DNA of 64,000 nucleotides, from assembly GCF_002197845.1 (NCBI RefSeq), contig NZ_NIDE01000005.1, forward strand, positions 620,001 to 684,000, given 5' to 3'. Shown in pieces: positions 9,901-16,799 of this stretch (position 1 is the first letter of the stretch; each line of letters begins with the position of its first letter). Source of the DNA: Fimbriiglobus ruber. GTDB taxonomy: Bacteria; Planctomycetota; Planctomycetia; Gemmatales; Gemmataceae. The position numbers and the translations under genes are program-made. The notes under the pieces were generated by a model. It saw only the letters and a list, made by a program, of their open reading frames with translations. It was not told where the DNA came from and made no database searches.

Positions 9901-10080
9901 GTCGTGGCCGTGGATGAGCCGTTTGAAGTGGTCAAAGTTGGGCGTACCAGAGAGGCCGAGGAGTTCTGCGCCGTGCCCGAGCCATTCCTGGCGGAGGTCG
10001 CCAGCGGCGTAATAACCATCTGATTTGGAAAAGTACGCAATGGCGGCAGTGGCGTTGGCCACGGGGTGGAACCTAAGCAT
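6922..10080 (-). CDS. MobF-family conjugative relaxase-helicase (TrwC/TraI-like)
   Basis: A 1052-residue two-domain protein. The N-terminal relaxase has candidate active-site tyrosines Tyr16 and Tyr23/Tyr24 and the metal-binding histidines His144, His161 and His163 (DRHIHIVVMN). The C-terminal SF1 helicase has Walker A GDAGTGKT near residue 590, Walker B VIWVDEAGLL, a GDPKQHRSV motif III and, near residue 940, STSHASQGKTVDRVLIAMGS followed by FYVSVSRGR. Such proteins nick oriT and unwind the transferred strand. A Pro/Ser/Ala-rich linker of about 150 residues separates the domains. I chose the start at 10080 (MLRFHPVANATAAIAYF) because family members begin MLxxxx close to the tyrosine. No type IV secretion or coupling-protein gene is in view. 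Confidence 0.93.
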   Translation of the reverse strand: MLRFHPVANATAAIAYFSKSDGYYAAGDLRQEWLGHGAELLGLSGTPNFDHFKRLIHGHDPHTGDQLTAKLVENRIPAWDVTASIPKGVTVALENGDSRIQDALWEAARETLADLEQYSTTRVRKGGALDDRLTGNLVAFAVEHPETRPAKQDNMPDPDRHIHIVVMNVTHDPIEDEWKAVKFRPIMDLRKFFDRSFDLRLASKLTDLGYGIETSLKADARGTKRYYSWDIKGMPDSVVKKFSRRTGEVEKLAAELGVGSATGKDKLGATSRQFKRTDMTLEDYRKYWQGRITPAEGQAISSLITAANLGLNPEPTNTADKGVRFAIDHHFERRSVMDWHDLAVTSMERCMGGALPEEIEPEAKRQGALMKDGQVTTKAVLAEERRIIDFAREGKGTMRPLAIEGQPVRESAQGKPHAEGAGRVISELAMLLGLGQQKGANALNDVGSEPMGSELRVRDGQSPAPRSDPMQAIHAAATLPDPAILSHEQQLVSSARSEPQNSSLIDPKQGKLRAPDAHGAAPGQNWLSPSLSNEKPANIAPAPPLSPKQQATSSDHIPDARKMVGLSNEQQAMVSHVLTSTDQMVLVIGDAGTGKTHAIKSAFAQIDRPVEMLAASAEASRGVLRSPQGGGFRKADTVASFLMSPDRQAGVKNGVIWVDEAGLLAIKDLSRIVDIANEQHARIVLQGDPKQHRSVVRHGNMMNVLQEYAGLSVGRLTEVWRQKHKGYKAIVAGIAEGKQDKAFDQLAGLGWVQKVEDNKPLVDDYIQGINSGKEILVVAPTHAEADEVTAAIRSRLQDEGKLSHDEHKVQQLIPLNWTEAERGDLERYDGSETLVFHRNSGTFKAGQVVSVTDFKDGDRWKSPEHFSVYHKGEVGIATGDLVRFTSNGKSLDGHKLNNGSVYRIKGFDKHENPILDNGWTVKKEYGHLTHGYVSTSHASQGKTVDRVLIAMGSESKGAINAEQFYVSVSRGRESAKVYSDMAQDELKQAIQRTDARRSATELMQPKKKPRRRAYEGLRKFLAKARDRFKVLQAGLAGDTREQKRQKEYEYGR

Positions 10081-10105
10081 GAAACGTCCCGGCTGGTGAT
10101 GCGGG

Positions 10106-10134
10106 ATTGTATTCAGATAGTAAGTGTCGCGCAA
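10106..10134 (-). promoter_or_regulatory. candidate sigma70-type promoter for relaxase gene
   Basis: On the minus strand TTGCGC (10129-10134) and TACAAT (10106-10111) are separated by exactly 17 bases, with the relaxase ATG about 25 bases downstream. Just upstream (10138-10170) lie two near copies of a TGTGGGA-type motif that could be operators or part of oriT. Seen in sequence; function not tested. Confidence 0.45.
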
Positions 10135-10200
10135 TGAGTTTGTGATCTGTGGGAAATGTGGGATTTGTGCGATGCCTCCGGCCCGTGCTCTGCGTGGGTA

Positions 10201-10246
10201 CCGTCGCAAGCGACCCGCTCCGCGGCCACTGCGATCACTATCGCGG
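10201..10246 (+). repeat. dispersed short repeat, copy 1
   Basis: Starts CCGTCGCAAGCGACCCGCT and contains the hairpin GTCGC-AA-GCGAC. It matches 20401-20447 closely, with a few substitutions and small indels. REP-like dispersed element. The copy lies in the region upstream of the relaxase gene. Confidence 0.55.
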
Positions 10247-10396
10247 GAATTGGTTGCATCACCGAAGCAGGTATGGCAATGTTGGGATGCTGCGGCGGCG
10301 TGGATGGACACGCGAATCGTGCATAGGGGTCTCCACAGGTTGCCGCTGGGGAAAACCCGCTCTTCGGAGCGACTGACATTAGCCAAGGTCGCGATA

Positions 10397-11541
10397 TTAC
10401 CTCGGCATGAAATATTCTCACACATTGATGGCGGATGCATATTGCGCACATGGATGCTGGAAATAGCTCATGACATGCTCGGGGAGGTGGAGCAACTTCC
10501 GCATAAACGTCTGAATCCGGGACCGCACCTCGGACGTCGTGTGCGGCAACCCGGACGCGTTGACCTGCCCTTTCAGGTCGTGGTTTAGGTACTCGACCGG
10601 GTTCCGCTCGGGGGCGTACCGGGGCAACAGGAAGACCTCGATCCGGTCCTGGTGGGCTTCCACCCAGGTGAGAACGGCGGGTGTCTGGTGGGCCGACAAC
10701 CGGTCGACGATGAGGAACAGTTTCCCCGTCGTACTTCGCAGGAGTCGGTCCAAGAAGACCAGGAACAGGGCGGCCGTCATGGTTTGGGTGTACGTCATGA
10801 ACCGGATGGTCCCGTCGTTCGTGATGGTCGAGATCTGGTTCGCCCGGACGTGTGGGCCGGAGACGTCGAGGATGGGCGGTTGGCCTTCCGGAGCATACCC
10901 CCGGGCCGGGACCTCGTCGGCCGCCACTCCGACTTCGTCGCACCAGTGGATCTCGGCTCCTTCGTCGGCCGCCCGGGCGGCGATCGCCGGGTAAATTTCG
11001 TCTAACCACTCGGCCACCTCGTCCGGGTCTTGGTCCCGGGACCGACGGGCCGGCCGCTTCGGTGCGAATCCCCACCGCTGGAGGTACAGGCCGACCGTCC
11101 GGATTGCGAGGTCGACCCCGCACACCTGTTGGATCAGCTCCCGGACCGCCCGGCGGGTCCAGAGCGGGGCCGCAATCCCGTGGTCGTCCGGGACCGTCGT
11201 CCGGACGAGTTGTTGGACGACCGCGGCGTGGTCGTCGGACAGGAGGCGGCCGGACCCGAGTGGACGGCCGGGGCGATCCCCGGGGAGGGCGTTCACCCCA
11301 CCCGCCGCATACGCCGACCACCACCGGCAGACGGTCTCCCGGGAGACGCCCAGGAGGTCGGCCACGTCGGCTTCCGTGAATCCCAACTCGCACCCCCGCA
11401 GCGCCCGCAGGCGAAGGGCGTCGAGGACCTCATCCGACAGCTGACGGGCGTCCGGTAATGTGATGGCCATGGGGACGTCTCCCACCGGGCGACCGGATCT
11501 AAGAATCCATAAATACGTGAGCAGATTTCATGCCGAGGTAA
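10397..11541 (-). mobile_element. IS630-type insertion sequence
   Basis: A 1145-bp element. Its ends are inverted repeats starting TTACCTCGGCATGAAAT on both sides, and similarity continues imperfectly (CTCACACATTGATGG versus CTCACGTATTTATGG). It is flanked by the dinucleotide TA on each side (10395-10396 and 11542-11543), the target duplication typical of IS630/Tc1-mariner elements. It sits in the upstream region of the relaxase operon, away from the relaxase promoter. Confidence 0.88.
10418..11470 (-). CDS. IS630-family transposase
   Basis: A 350-residue transposase. The N-terminus holds a winged helix-turn-helix region (FTEADVADLLGVSRETVCRWWSAY). The catalytic DDE residues are in WCDEVG, FLIVDRLSAH and ERNPVEYLN. 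The ATG at 11470 gives MAITLPDARQLS; a GTG five codons upstream is also possible. The reading frame is intact across the element and ends about 20 bases inside the left inverted repeat, so the element may be mobile. Confidence 0.92.
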   Translation of the reverse strand: MAITLPDARQLSDEVLDALRLRALRGCELGFTEADVADLLGVSRETVCRWWSAYAAGGVNALPGDRPGRPLGSGRLLSDDHAAVVQQLVRTTVPDDHGIAAPLWTRRAVRELIQQVCGVDLAIRTVGLYLQRWGFAPKRPARRSRDQDPDEVAEWLDEIYPAIAARAADEGAEIHWCDEVGVAADEVPARGYAPEGQPPILDVSGPHVRANQISTITNDGTIRFMTYTQTMTAALFLVFLDRLLRSTTGKLFLIVDRLSAHQTPAVLTWVEAHQDRIEVFLLPRYAPERNPVEYLNHDLKGQVNASGLPHTTSEVRSRIQTFMRKLLHLPEHVMSYFQHPCAQYASAINV

Positions 11542-11596
11542 TAACGCAGGAGTGGGGAGTAAAACCGGGCGTCGGCATACGCCCACCCTACGCTTA

Positions 11597-12527
11597 GAAA
11601 CCATCTCAAAATAGGCGTCAACCTAACCCATTGAGGCGGAAGAGTCTACGATACCAGATCAAGGAACACACTAACTGGACTAAGCCCAAATAATTCTTTC
11701 CGTTTTTTGCATAACGGACCAAGATGGCTCGGCAACGATTCAGCCAACTCAGGGTACGCTCAACCACCCAACGACGCGGCTTGCCATCCGGGTGCTTGGC
11801 CGTGACCGTTGTCTTCTCCTCGCCGATTCGGCGGATGTGAGGGGTGTATTGGGCCTCACTCGCCGCAGACTGGCCGGACGGATTATCGTACGCTTTATCC
11901 AAACACAGATGTTGCTCGTGTTCTTTGGGATCCGGCCGCTCGATGACGATCGCCTCGATCGTCGCCTTCAATAACTTCGCATCGTGTCGATTCGCCCCGT
12001 CAATGACCACCCCCAGTGGTCCACCCTGTTCGTCCACCACGATGCTCCGCTTCGTCCCGTTTTTCCCTCGATCCGTTGGGTTTTTGCCGATGTGGTCGCC
12101 GCCGTGACGGGCCTTCCCCATGCACCCGTCAGCGCTCTGCCAGTCCCAATGGACTTGCCCCAGATCATCACATGTCTGGACCAGATCCGCCCAGATCTTT
12201 TCCATCACACCCAAGCGACACCAGCGTTGATACCAACGGTGAACCGTGCTGTCGTCACCCAGCACCTTGGGCAACGCATTCCATTGGCACCCGGTCCGCA
12301 TCTGGTAGATGATCCCGTTCAGGCACCTACGCCAATCCGCGTGATGCCGACCACGGGGGTCTCGCCGAGGCCAGGCCGCCGCAAGGATCGGTTCGATCCT
12401 CGCCCATAAATCATCGGATACCTCCCAGATCGTCGGAAGGATCGATTCTCTGTCCGCTGTCATACACTCGCTCCGCGATTTCCCGTAACCTCCTGCCCTG
12501 GTACATTATACTTTCTGAGATGGTTTC
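11597..12527 (-). mobile_element. second IS5-type insertion sequence
   Basis: A 931-bp element with inverted repeats GAAACCATCTCAAAATA (left) and GAAACCATCTCAGAAAG (right, reverse complement). The trinucleotide TTA flanks both ends (11594-11596 and 12528-12530), a TNA duplication. It is unrelated at its ends to copies A and B. Only 52 bases separate it from the IS630-type element; that spacer holds a GGGCGT-ACGCCC hairpin. Confidence 0.88.
11618..12463 (-). CDS. IS5-family transposase (second type)
   Basis: A 281-residue DDE transposase. The N-terminal region has WEVSDDLWARIEPILAAAW and GCQWNALPK. Catalytic residues are probably Asp in WDWQSADGCMGKA, Asp in LCLDKAYDNPSG and Glu in RWVVERTLSWLNRCR. 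The C-terminus ends LVCSLIWYRRLFRLNGLG about 20 bases from the inverted repeat. It is shorter on identity and clearly a different element from copies A and B. The frame is intact. Confidence 0.9.
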   Translation of the reverse strand: MTADRESILPTIWEVSDDLWARIEPILAAAWPRRDPRGRHHADWRRCLNGIIYQMRTGCQWNALPKVLGDDSTVHRWYQRWCRLGVMEKIWADLVQTCDDLGQVHWDWQSADGCMGKARHGGDHIGKNPTDRGKNGTKRSIVVDEQGGPLGVVIDGANRHDAKLLKATIEAIVIERPDPKEHEQHLCLDKAYDNPSGQSAASEAQYTPHIRRIGEEKTTVTAKHPDGKPRRWVVERTLSWLNRCRAILVRYAKNGKNYLGLVQLVCSLIWYRRLFRLNGLG

Positions 12528-12607
12528 TTAGCCGGTATCAAGTCCGGCCCGCAGCACCCAAGTTCTTGACTTCCACTTCTCGTCGCGCTACGTTCGAAAC
12601 GCTGCGG

Positions 12608-12680
12608 GCGGGTGTAACTCAGCGGTAGAGAGAGCCTTAAAAAGCTCGAATGCGCCGGTTCGATTCCGGTCTTCCGGGAT
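12608..12680 (+). pseudogene. tRNA-like remnant
   Basis: The 5' part (GCGGGTGTAACTCAGCGGTA) matches a tRNA acceptor strand and D-arm, and GCCGGTTCGATTCCGGT near 12654 forms a good T-arm. The anticodon arm does not close properly (GAGC...GCTC with an eight-base A-rich loop), and the 3' strand does not pair with GCGGGTG; no CCA follows. It therefore looks like a rearranged or decayed tRNA, perhaps a tRNA-Gly-type gene used as a target by mobile DNA. Confidence 0.45.
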
Positions 12681-12698
12681 ATCCCCGCAGCAACCAGT

Positions 12699-13172
12699 TC
12701 AGCACGCACACCGGAATGGTGGTATCGCGTGACGGTGTTCGCCCTCGGGAGGCACAAGACCCGTGACTACCCGGAAATGCTGCCACAATTCGTCGCTGTA
12801 ATCATCAAAGCCGTAGGGCGTGTCAAACGGCAGGTAGTGGTCTGCATCGACGTGACGCTTTAAGAAATACATCAGCTTCCCATACGAACTGTCTATGTCT
12901 TCCTCATTACCAGCATCTACTGGTGGGATTTCCTGGGACTCGCCGGTTGCCTCGTCTTCTACGTACTTACCCCTGTAATCTGAAAAATATTCGTTGCGAT
13001 GCTTCATGGAAAATTCCCGGAGCCACCGCTCTGAGGATACGTACCGCCGCTGCCGGTCGGCTTCCTCGACTTCCCCATGCTCGTCCAACCAGTCCGCAAA
13101 AACGAGCCTTGGTAACTCGTGGTCCCACGGGCCGGCCGCGATGGCATTTAGGAACGCTTGCCGCTCGTCCAT
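12699..13172 (-). CDS. TIGR02996 domain protein
   Basis: A 157-residue protein whose N-terminal 45 residues carry the TIGR02996 signature of Gemmata-type planctomycetes: FLNAIAAGPWDHELPRLVFADWLDEHGEVEEADRQR. The family is large in these genomes and of unknown function. The rest is acidic and Tyr/Asp-rich (FDDYSDELWQHFRVVTGLVPP). Translation of the upstream gene at 13174-13512 ends one base before this start, so the pair is probably one transcript. This gene is a main clue to the host lineage. Confidence 0.85.
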   Translation of the reverse strand: MDERQAFLNAIAAGPWDHELPRLVFADWLDEHGEVEEADRQRRYVSSERWLREFSMKHRNEYFSDYRGKYVEDEATGESQEIPPVDAGNEEDIDSSYGKLMYFLKRHVDADHYLPFDTPYGFDDYSDELWQHFRVVTGLVPPEGEHRHAIPPFRCAC

Positions 13173-13173
13173 T

Positions 13174-13512
13174 TCATCCTTCTTTTACGGGTGCGACCGG
13201 CGCCCCTGGTGATTTGGCCGCGTACGAAGGGTGTGTCCAGTAATGGCGGAGCGAGGTAACGGTGTTCGGGTATAAAAACATCCAGAATCGCCCGCCCGCG
13301 TGCACGTCAGCCGTGAGGAACGGGTCGACGATTCCGATGCCCTGGCCCGGGTCAACCGCCCCTACCATCTCCGTTTGCCCCAGCGGGGTGAAGCCGACGT
13401 GCTGGCCCGGTTCCAAAGCGTGGGCGGCGGTGACCGGGGCAACCGCAATGTGGACAGCGTCACGACGGCGGTCACCGTCCGTTATCATCGCTCCCAACTT
13501 CGGGCTTTCCAT
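13174..13512 (-). CDS. hypothetical protein, paired with TIGR02996 gene
   Basis: A 112-residue protein (MESPKLGAMITDGDRRRDAVHIAVAPV...) rich in Gly, His and Pro. The C-terminal block GGRFWMFLYPNTVTSLRHYWTHPSY is distinctive and suggests a small folded domain. No known family is recognised with certainty. It lies directly upstream of, and one base from, the TIGR02996 gene. An in-frame GTG or ATG four codons earlier is an alternative start. Confidence 0.6.
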   Translation of the reverse strand: MESPKLGAMITDGDRRRDAVHIAVAPVTAAHALEPGQHVGFTPLGQTEMVGAVDPGQGIGIVDPFLTADVHAGGRFWMFLYPNTVTSLRHYWTHPSYAAKSPGAPVAPVKEG

Positions 13513-13572
13513 TTCTTCCCACAAGGCGATCGGTTCTGGGCCCGCAACTTCTTGGCTTAATTTGCCAGACGG

Positions 13573-14067
13573 CTATTCCACCACGAGCTTATGCATCAAA
13601 CCCATGAAGACAACCGCACCCGTCGGCGCCCCTTCGGGGTAAATGCCTGGTTTTAAAAGCACGTTCATTCCCAACGTCTTTGAAGATTCCGGTATCGCTT
13701 CGGTTTGCGTCATGGAGGAGCCATCCAGTGCCAGGAAAAACTTCACGCCGTTTACTTTGGCGGCTGAGATTTCCACCCGGTCAGCAAAGATCGTGAGTTG
13801 TATCCGCGAGACAGCTTTTCCGGACATTTCAGGCATGACAACCGACAGCCCCTCCCGTTCCTTTCCGTCGGGGAAAATCCGCACCCGCTTTCCGGCCCTG
13901 GCCTCGATCGCTACTTGGGTGACAAGTGCATCATGGCGAGTGATTATCTCCTGCACCAATAGACGGTAACTACCAGCAGGAGGTTCGGTGGCCGAGGGAC
14001 GGGCGTAGGCCGTTGCCACTATCGCTATCAGGGTGATGCACACCATTCCGATCAGTACACGCCTCAT
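13573..14067 (-). CDS. secreted hypothetical protein
   Basis: A 164-residue protein with a clear signal peptide or membrane anchor (MRRVLIGMVCITLIAIVATAYA, then RPSATEPP). The mature part contains ITRHDALVTQVAIEARAGKRV and beta-rich segments ending VFMGLMHKLVVE. It is probably periplasmic. No named domain is recognised. A GGAG sequence lies before the ATG at 14067. It is transcribed away from the thioredoxin gene's promoter side but on the same strand. Confidence 0.65.
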   Translation of the reverse strand: MRRVLIGMVCITLIAIVATAYARPSATEPPAGSYRLLVQEIITRHDALVTQVAIEARAGKRVRIFPDGKEREGLSVVMPEMSGKAVSRIQLTIFADRVEISAAKVNGVKFFLALDGSSMTQTEAIPESSKTLGMNVLLKPGIYPEGAPTGAVVFMGLMHKLVVE

Positions 14068-14183
14068 GACGATGTCTCCGGAGGTTACGTGTTCCACGCC
14101 ACGATCCTAGCCTAAGTGGATGGTCAGACGCAATAACCCAAACCCGTCTGTTCGAGGTAGTTAACCGACAAGTCCCTTCTCCG

Positions 14184-14486
14184 TCATGCCGTGAACAATT
14201 CGGTGAAACCCTTCGTGATTTCATCGGGTGCCGGACGGACAATTTGGCCGACCACGTGGCCATCCCGCATGAATACCAACGTCGGCCAGAGCTTGACCCG
14301 GAATGACCGGCCAAGTGGACGCCCCTTCCCATCCTCAACTGGGATGTGCCGTACCTGAGGATACTTCGCCAGCGAGTCGGCCATATGCGGCTGGATTGCC
14401 TGACAATGGGGGCACCAATCCGCACCGAACTCCAGCACGACGAAGCCGGTCATCTGGTCTACTTCTTCGCGGGTTGGTTCAGGCAT
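14184..14486 (-). CDS. thioredoxin-like protein
   Basis: A 100-residue thioredoxin fold protein. The active site WCPHC is at about residues 25-29 in EFGADWCPHCQAIQPH, and the cis-proline is in KLWPTLVFMRDG. A thiol-disulfide reductase in the cytoplasm is the likely role (no signal peptide). The spacing CPHC rather than CGPC is more DsbA-like and implies a higher redox potential than classical thioredoxin. IS copy B has inserted 11 bases upstream of this ATG, replacing the native promoter and probably the ribosome-binding site, so expression now depends on sequence within the IS end. Confidence 0.88.
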   Translation of the reverse strand: MPEPTREEVDQMTGFVVLEFGADWCPHCQAIQPHMADSLAKYPQVRHIPVEDGKGRPLGRSFRVKLWPTLVFMRDGHVVGQIVRPAPDEITKGFTELFTA

Positions 14487-14496
14487 GGTATGCTCA

Positions 14497-15448
14497 GAGC
14501 CTGTCTGGGAAGTACTATTTTGATGCAACTCTATATTTAAATGGGGGATAACACTTTTTGGGGTCCATGCGATTGAGGATCAATTGAATCGACCGCACTT
14601 TAACCATAGATTCACTAGAACTAGTATTTCGTTCGTAGTCCCGACTTAGCCTGCGGGCGCGACCGAGCCACCCGAAGGTCCGCTCCACCACCCACCGCTT
14701 GGGCAACAGGACGAACCCCTTCGCCCCGTCCGGCCGGCGGACGATGACGAGTTCCCATCTGAGTTCCGGATGACCGTCCTTCCACCCGTTCAGGGCATGG
14801 TTGTGGTACTTCCCGTCGGCCCATACGACCTTCAACCGCGGGTACGCCTCACGGTCCAACGATTCGAGCACGGACGGGGCCGCGGCCGCATCGTCGACGT
14901 GCCCGGCGGTGACCGCCACGGTCATCAACAACCCGAGCGTGTCGACCACGATCGACCGCTTCCGGCCCTGGATTTTCTTGCCCGCGTCATACCCGTTCCC
15001 ACCCGCATGCTCGGTCCCCTTGACCGACTGACTATCGATGCTCGCGGCGCTCGGGGTCGGCTCGTGACTCGGAGCATGGACCTCCCGATACCCCTCCCGG
15101 AGGACATCCAGGAGGTGTTGCCAGGTGCCGTCATCCCGCCACTGGGCGAAGTATTCGTACACCGTACTCTTGGCCGGGAAATCGTGCGGGAGCAGGGACC
15201 ACTGGCACCCGGTCCGGTTCACGTACAGGATCGCGTTCATCACCTCCCGGAGGTCGACCGACCGGGGCCGCCCTCCGAACCGGGCGGCGGGCAGAAGGGG
15301 CTCGATGGTCTCCCATTGGACATCGGTCAAATCCGTCAGATACGGTTTACGAACGGGCGCGTCCATGACCTCGCTCCTGAATGATGAAGGAGCGACTAAC
15401 TTAAAGGAATCTCACGACTTACAGCAAGGGCACTTTTCGGACAGCCTC
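14497..15448 (-). mobile_element. IS5-type insertion sequence, copy B
   Basis: A 952-bp copy of the element at 4244-5194, in inverse orientation. The termini are GAGCCTGTCTGGGAAGTA on the left and, reverse-complemented, GAGGCTGTCCGAAAAGTG on the right. TCA flanks both ends (14494-14496 and 15449-15451), a 3-bp TNA duplication. The two copies lie about 9.3 kb apart in opposite orientation, so recombination between them would invert the intervening relaxase region. Confidence 0.9.
14515..15366 (-). CDS. IS5-type DDE transposase, copy B
   Basis: A 283-residue transposase closely similar to the one at 4326-5177. The triad positions are Asp111 (SIDSQSVKG), Asp184 (WADGKYHNH) and Glu228 (RWVVERTFGW). 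Differences are conservative and scattered, for example AVTAGHVDDAAAAPSVLESL versus TVLEGL. The frame is intact from ATG 15366 to the stop near the left end. Confidence 0.92.
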   Translation of the reverse strand: MDAPVRKPYLTDLTDVQWETIEPLLPAARFGGRPRSVDLREVMNAILYVNRTGCQWSLLPHDFPAKSTVYEYFAQWRDDGTWQHLLDVLREGYREVHAPSHEPTPSAASIDSQSVKGTEHAGGNGYDAGKKIQGRKRSIVVDTLGLLMTVAVTAGHVDDAAAAPSVLESLDREAYPRLKVVWADGKYHNHALNGWKDGHPELRWELVIVRRPDGAKGFVLLPKRWVVERTFGWLGRARRLSRDYERNTSSSESMVKVRSIQLILNRMDPKKCYPPFKYRVASK

Positions 15449-15476
15449 TCAGCGGGAAGGTGCGGCGTTAAATAGC

Positions 15477-15502
15477 AACGGGCCGGGAAAACCCCGACCC
15501 GT
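15477..15502 (-). terminator. hairpin, possible terminator
   Basis: An inverted repeat ACGGGCCGGG-AAAA-CCCCGACCCGT lies 22 bases beyond the 3' end of the SelW-like gene at 15524. It is a strong stem with a short A-rich loop, but the T-run on the minus strand is poor, so termination strength is uncertain. Confidence 0.4.
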
Positions 15503-15523
15503 GCGTCCAACTTTTCCGAAATC

Positions 15524-15766
15524 TTACCCCGCCGCCGCGACTTCAGCACCGCGTATCTCGGCCGCCATTTCGGAAGGCGAACGGAAGGTATCGCCGTTCT
15601 TACCGTTCACCGGCCGTCCATCCACGTCGACCGAAAACTCGCCTTTGTTACCGTCCACGACGTTGACCTTCGTATCTGGGTCATTCCTTAGTTCTGCAGA
15701 GAGCTGATCGGTCTGGCTACCAATCGTCTGGCACGACGGGCACCGGCGAATCGTAACGTTCCTCAT
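15524..15766 (-). CDS. SelW/Rdx-like small CxxC protein
   Basis: An 80-residue protein with a C-P-S-C motif at residues 9-12 (RRCPSC), then a small thioredoxin-like fold: a LSAELRNDPDTKVNVVDGN strand-helix and a G-E-F-S-V-D-V-D-G hairpin ending in FRSPSEMAAEIRG. The layout matches the Rdx family (selenoprotein W-like), with cysteine in place of selenocysteine. It could carry redox or metal-transfer functions. GGAGGAAGTTATG gives an excellent start at 15766; a longer upstream ORF in frame lacks the motif's conservation. It diverges from the flavin-binding-like gene at 15909. Confidence 0.6.
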   Translation of the reverse strand: MRNVTIRRCPSCQTIGSQTDQLSAELRNDPDTKVNVVDGNKGEFSVDVDGRPVNGKNGDTFRSPSEMAAEIRGAEVAAAG

Positions 15767-15908
15767 AACTTCCTCCAGTAGGCGAAGGAAAGGACAATCC
15801 CGTAAGTCGCCGCTTGATCTGGACGCAACAACGATGCCGGGCGGCGTGAGATTTGCCGAGGGTTTATTACCCCGCCTTGCTGGCGGACAACCCTTTTTGG
15901 AGAACCCC

Positions 15909-16403
15909 ATGTCGACCTCACCCCAGATTAAATTGCGGGGATTACTCGAAGAATTCGGTGTTGCGATGTTGGTTACCCGCGGGGCCGACGGTAACCTCCG
16001 CGGAAGGCCGATGGCGCTTGCCGAAGTCGAAGCCGATGGACAGCTCTGGTTCGCCAGCGACCGCCATTCCGGGAAGGTGGAGGAACTGTCCAAGGACAAC
16101 CACGTCGTTGTGACCATGCAATCCGGTTCCAAATTCGTGTCGCTGAGTGGAAACGCCACGACGGTCGACGACCGGGCGAAGATCGCCCTGATTTGGAAAC
16201 CGGCGTTCAAAGTGTGGTTTCCAGGCGGAAAGGATGACCCGAACCTGATCCTGATTCGCGTGGAAGGTCACGCCGGGGAATACTGGGACAACAGCGGCAC
16301 GAGCGGGGTGAAGTACCTCATCGAAGCAGGCAAGGCGCTCATAACGGGGACACGGCCGAATCTTGAAGGCGACGCCAAAGTCCATGGGAAGGTCGAAATT
16401 TAA
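15909..16403 (+). CDS. pyridoxamine 5'-phosphate oxidase-like (general stress) protein
   Basis: A 164-residue protein with the split beta-barrel pattern of the PNPOx/general stress protein 26 group: LLEEFGVAMLVTRGADGNLRGRPMA, ADGQLWFASDR..K...L..N..VV, and SLSGNATTVDDRAKIALIWKPAFKVWFPGGKDDPNLILIRV. Such proteins bind FMN, F420 or flavin-like cofactors; substrates vary. The start at 15909 (MSTSPQIKL) is preferred because GGAGAACCCC precedes it. It is a single gene, divergent from the SelW-like gene, and probably shares a promoter region of about 140 bases with it. Confidence 0.85.
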   Translation: MSTSPQIKLRGLLEEFGVAMLVTRGADGNLRGRPMALAEVEADGQLWFASDRHSGKVEELSKDNHVVVTMQSGSKFVSLSGNATTVDDRAKIALIWKPAFKVWFPGGKDDPNLILIRVEGHAGEYWDNSGTSGVKYLIEAGKALITGTRPNLEGDAKVHGKVEI

Positions 16404-16799
16404 AACCGCACTCGGTATCCCAGGCCGTTTGCAAACTGAACAGGGCGATGCCGTTTGGCCAATATGATTTCGGGGTTCCTCTTTTCGGGGCACGCTGCAC
16501 GCCTGCGGTGCCCCTATTGCGGATTGATGAGTCCTCGACGTACCGATCGAGAGATGTATGGAAGTCGCGGCCGTTCCGGCTCCTTAAGGTCAGCCGGCCT
16601 GTAAATCTGATCGCATGGCTTTACGGACACGGGCGGTTCCTCAATTCCGTTTGCTCCACCCTCTTCGGCACACTAAACAGAATGAACGATAGATTGGGTC
16701 ATGTGGCACCGCGATTGCAACGCATTAGCCCGATCAGAAATTCGTCAGAATACCCTGATCCACATCCCCCATGGAGAACGAATCGTGCAGGTCAGGCCG
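16404..16799. other. intergenic stretch, no gene seen
   Basis: About 400 bases between the PNPOx-like gene and the serine protease gene. Open frames are short or lack ribosome-binding sites. It presumably carries the protease promoter, but no clear -35/-10 pair or terminator was recognised. Confidence 0.4.

Noticed and set aside
12608-12680. Intact tRNA call
   Set aside because: Acceptor strands do not pair and the anticodon loop has eight bases, so it was given as a remnant only.
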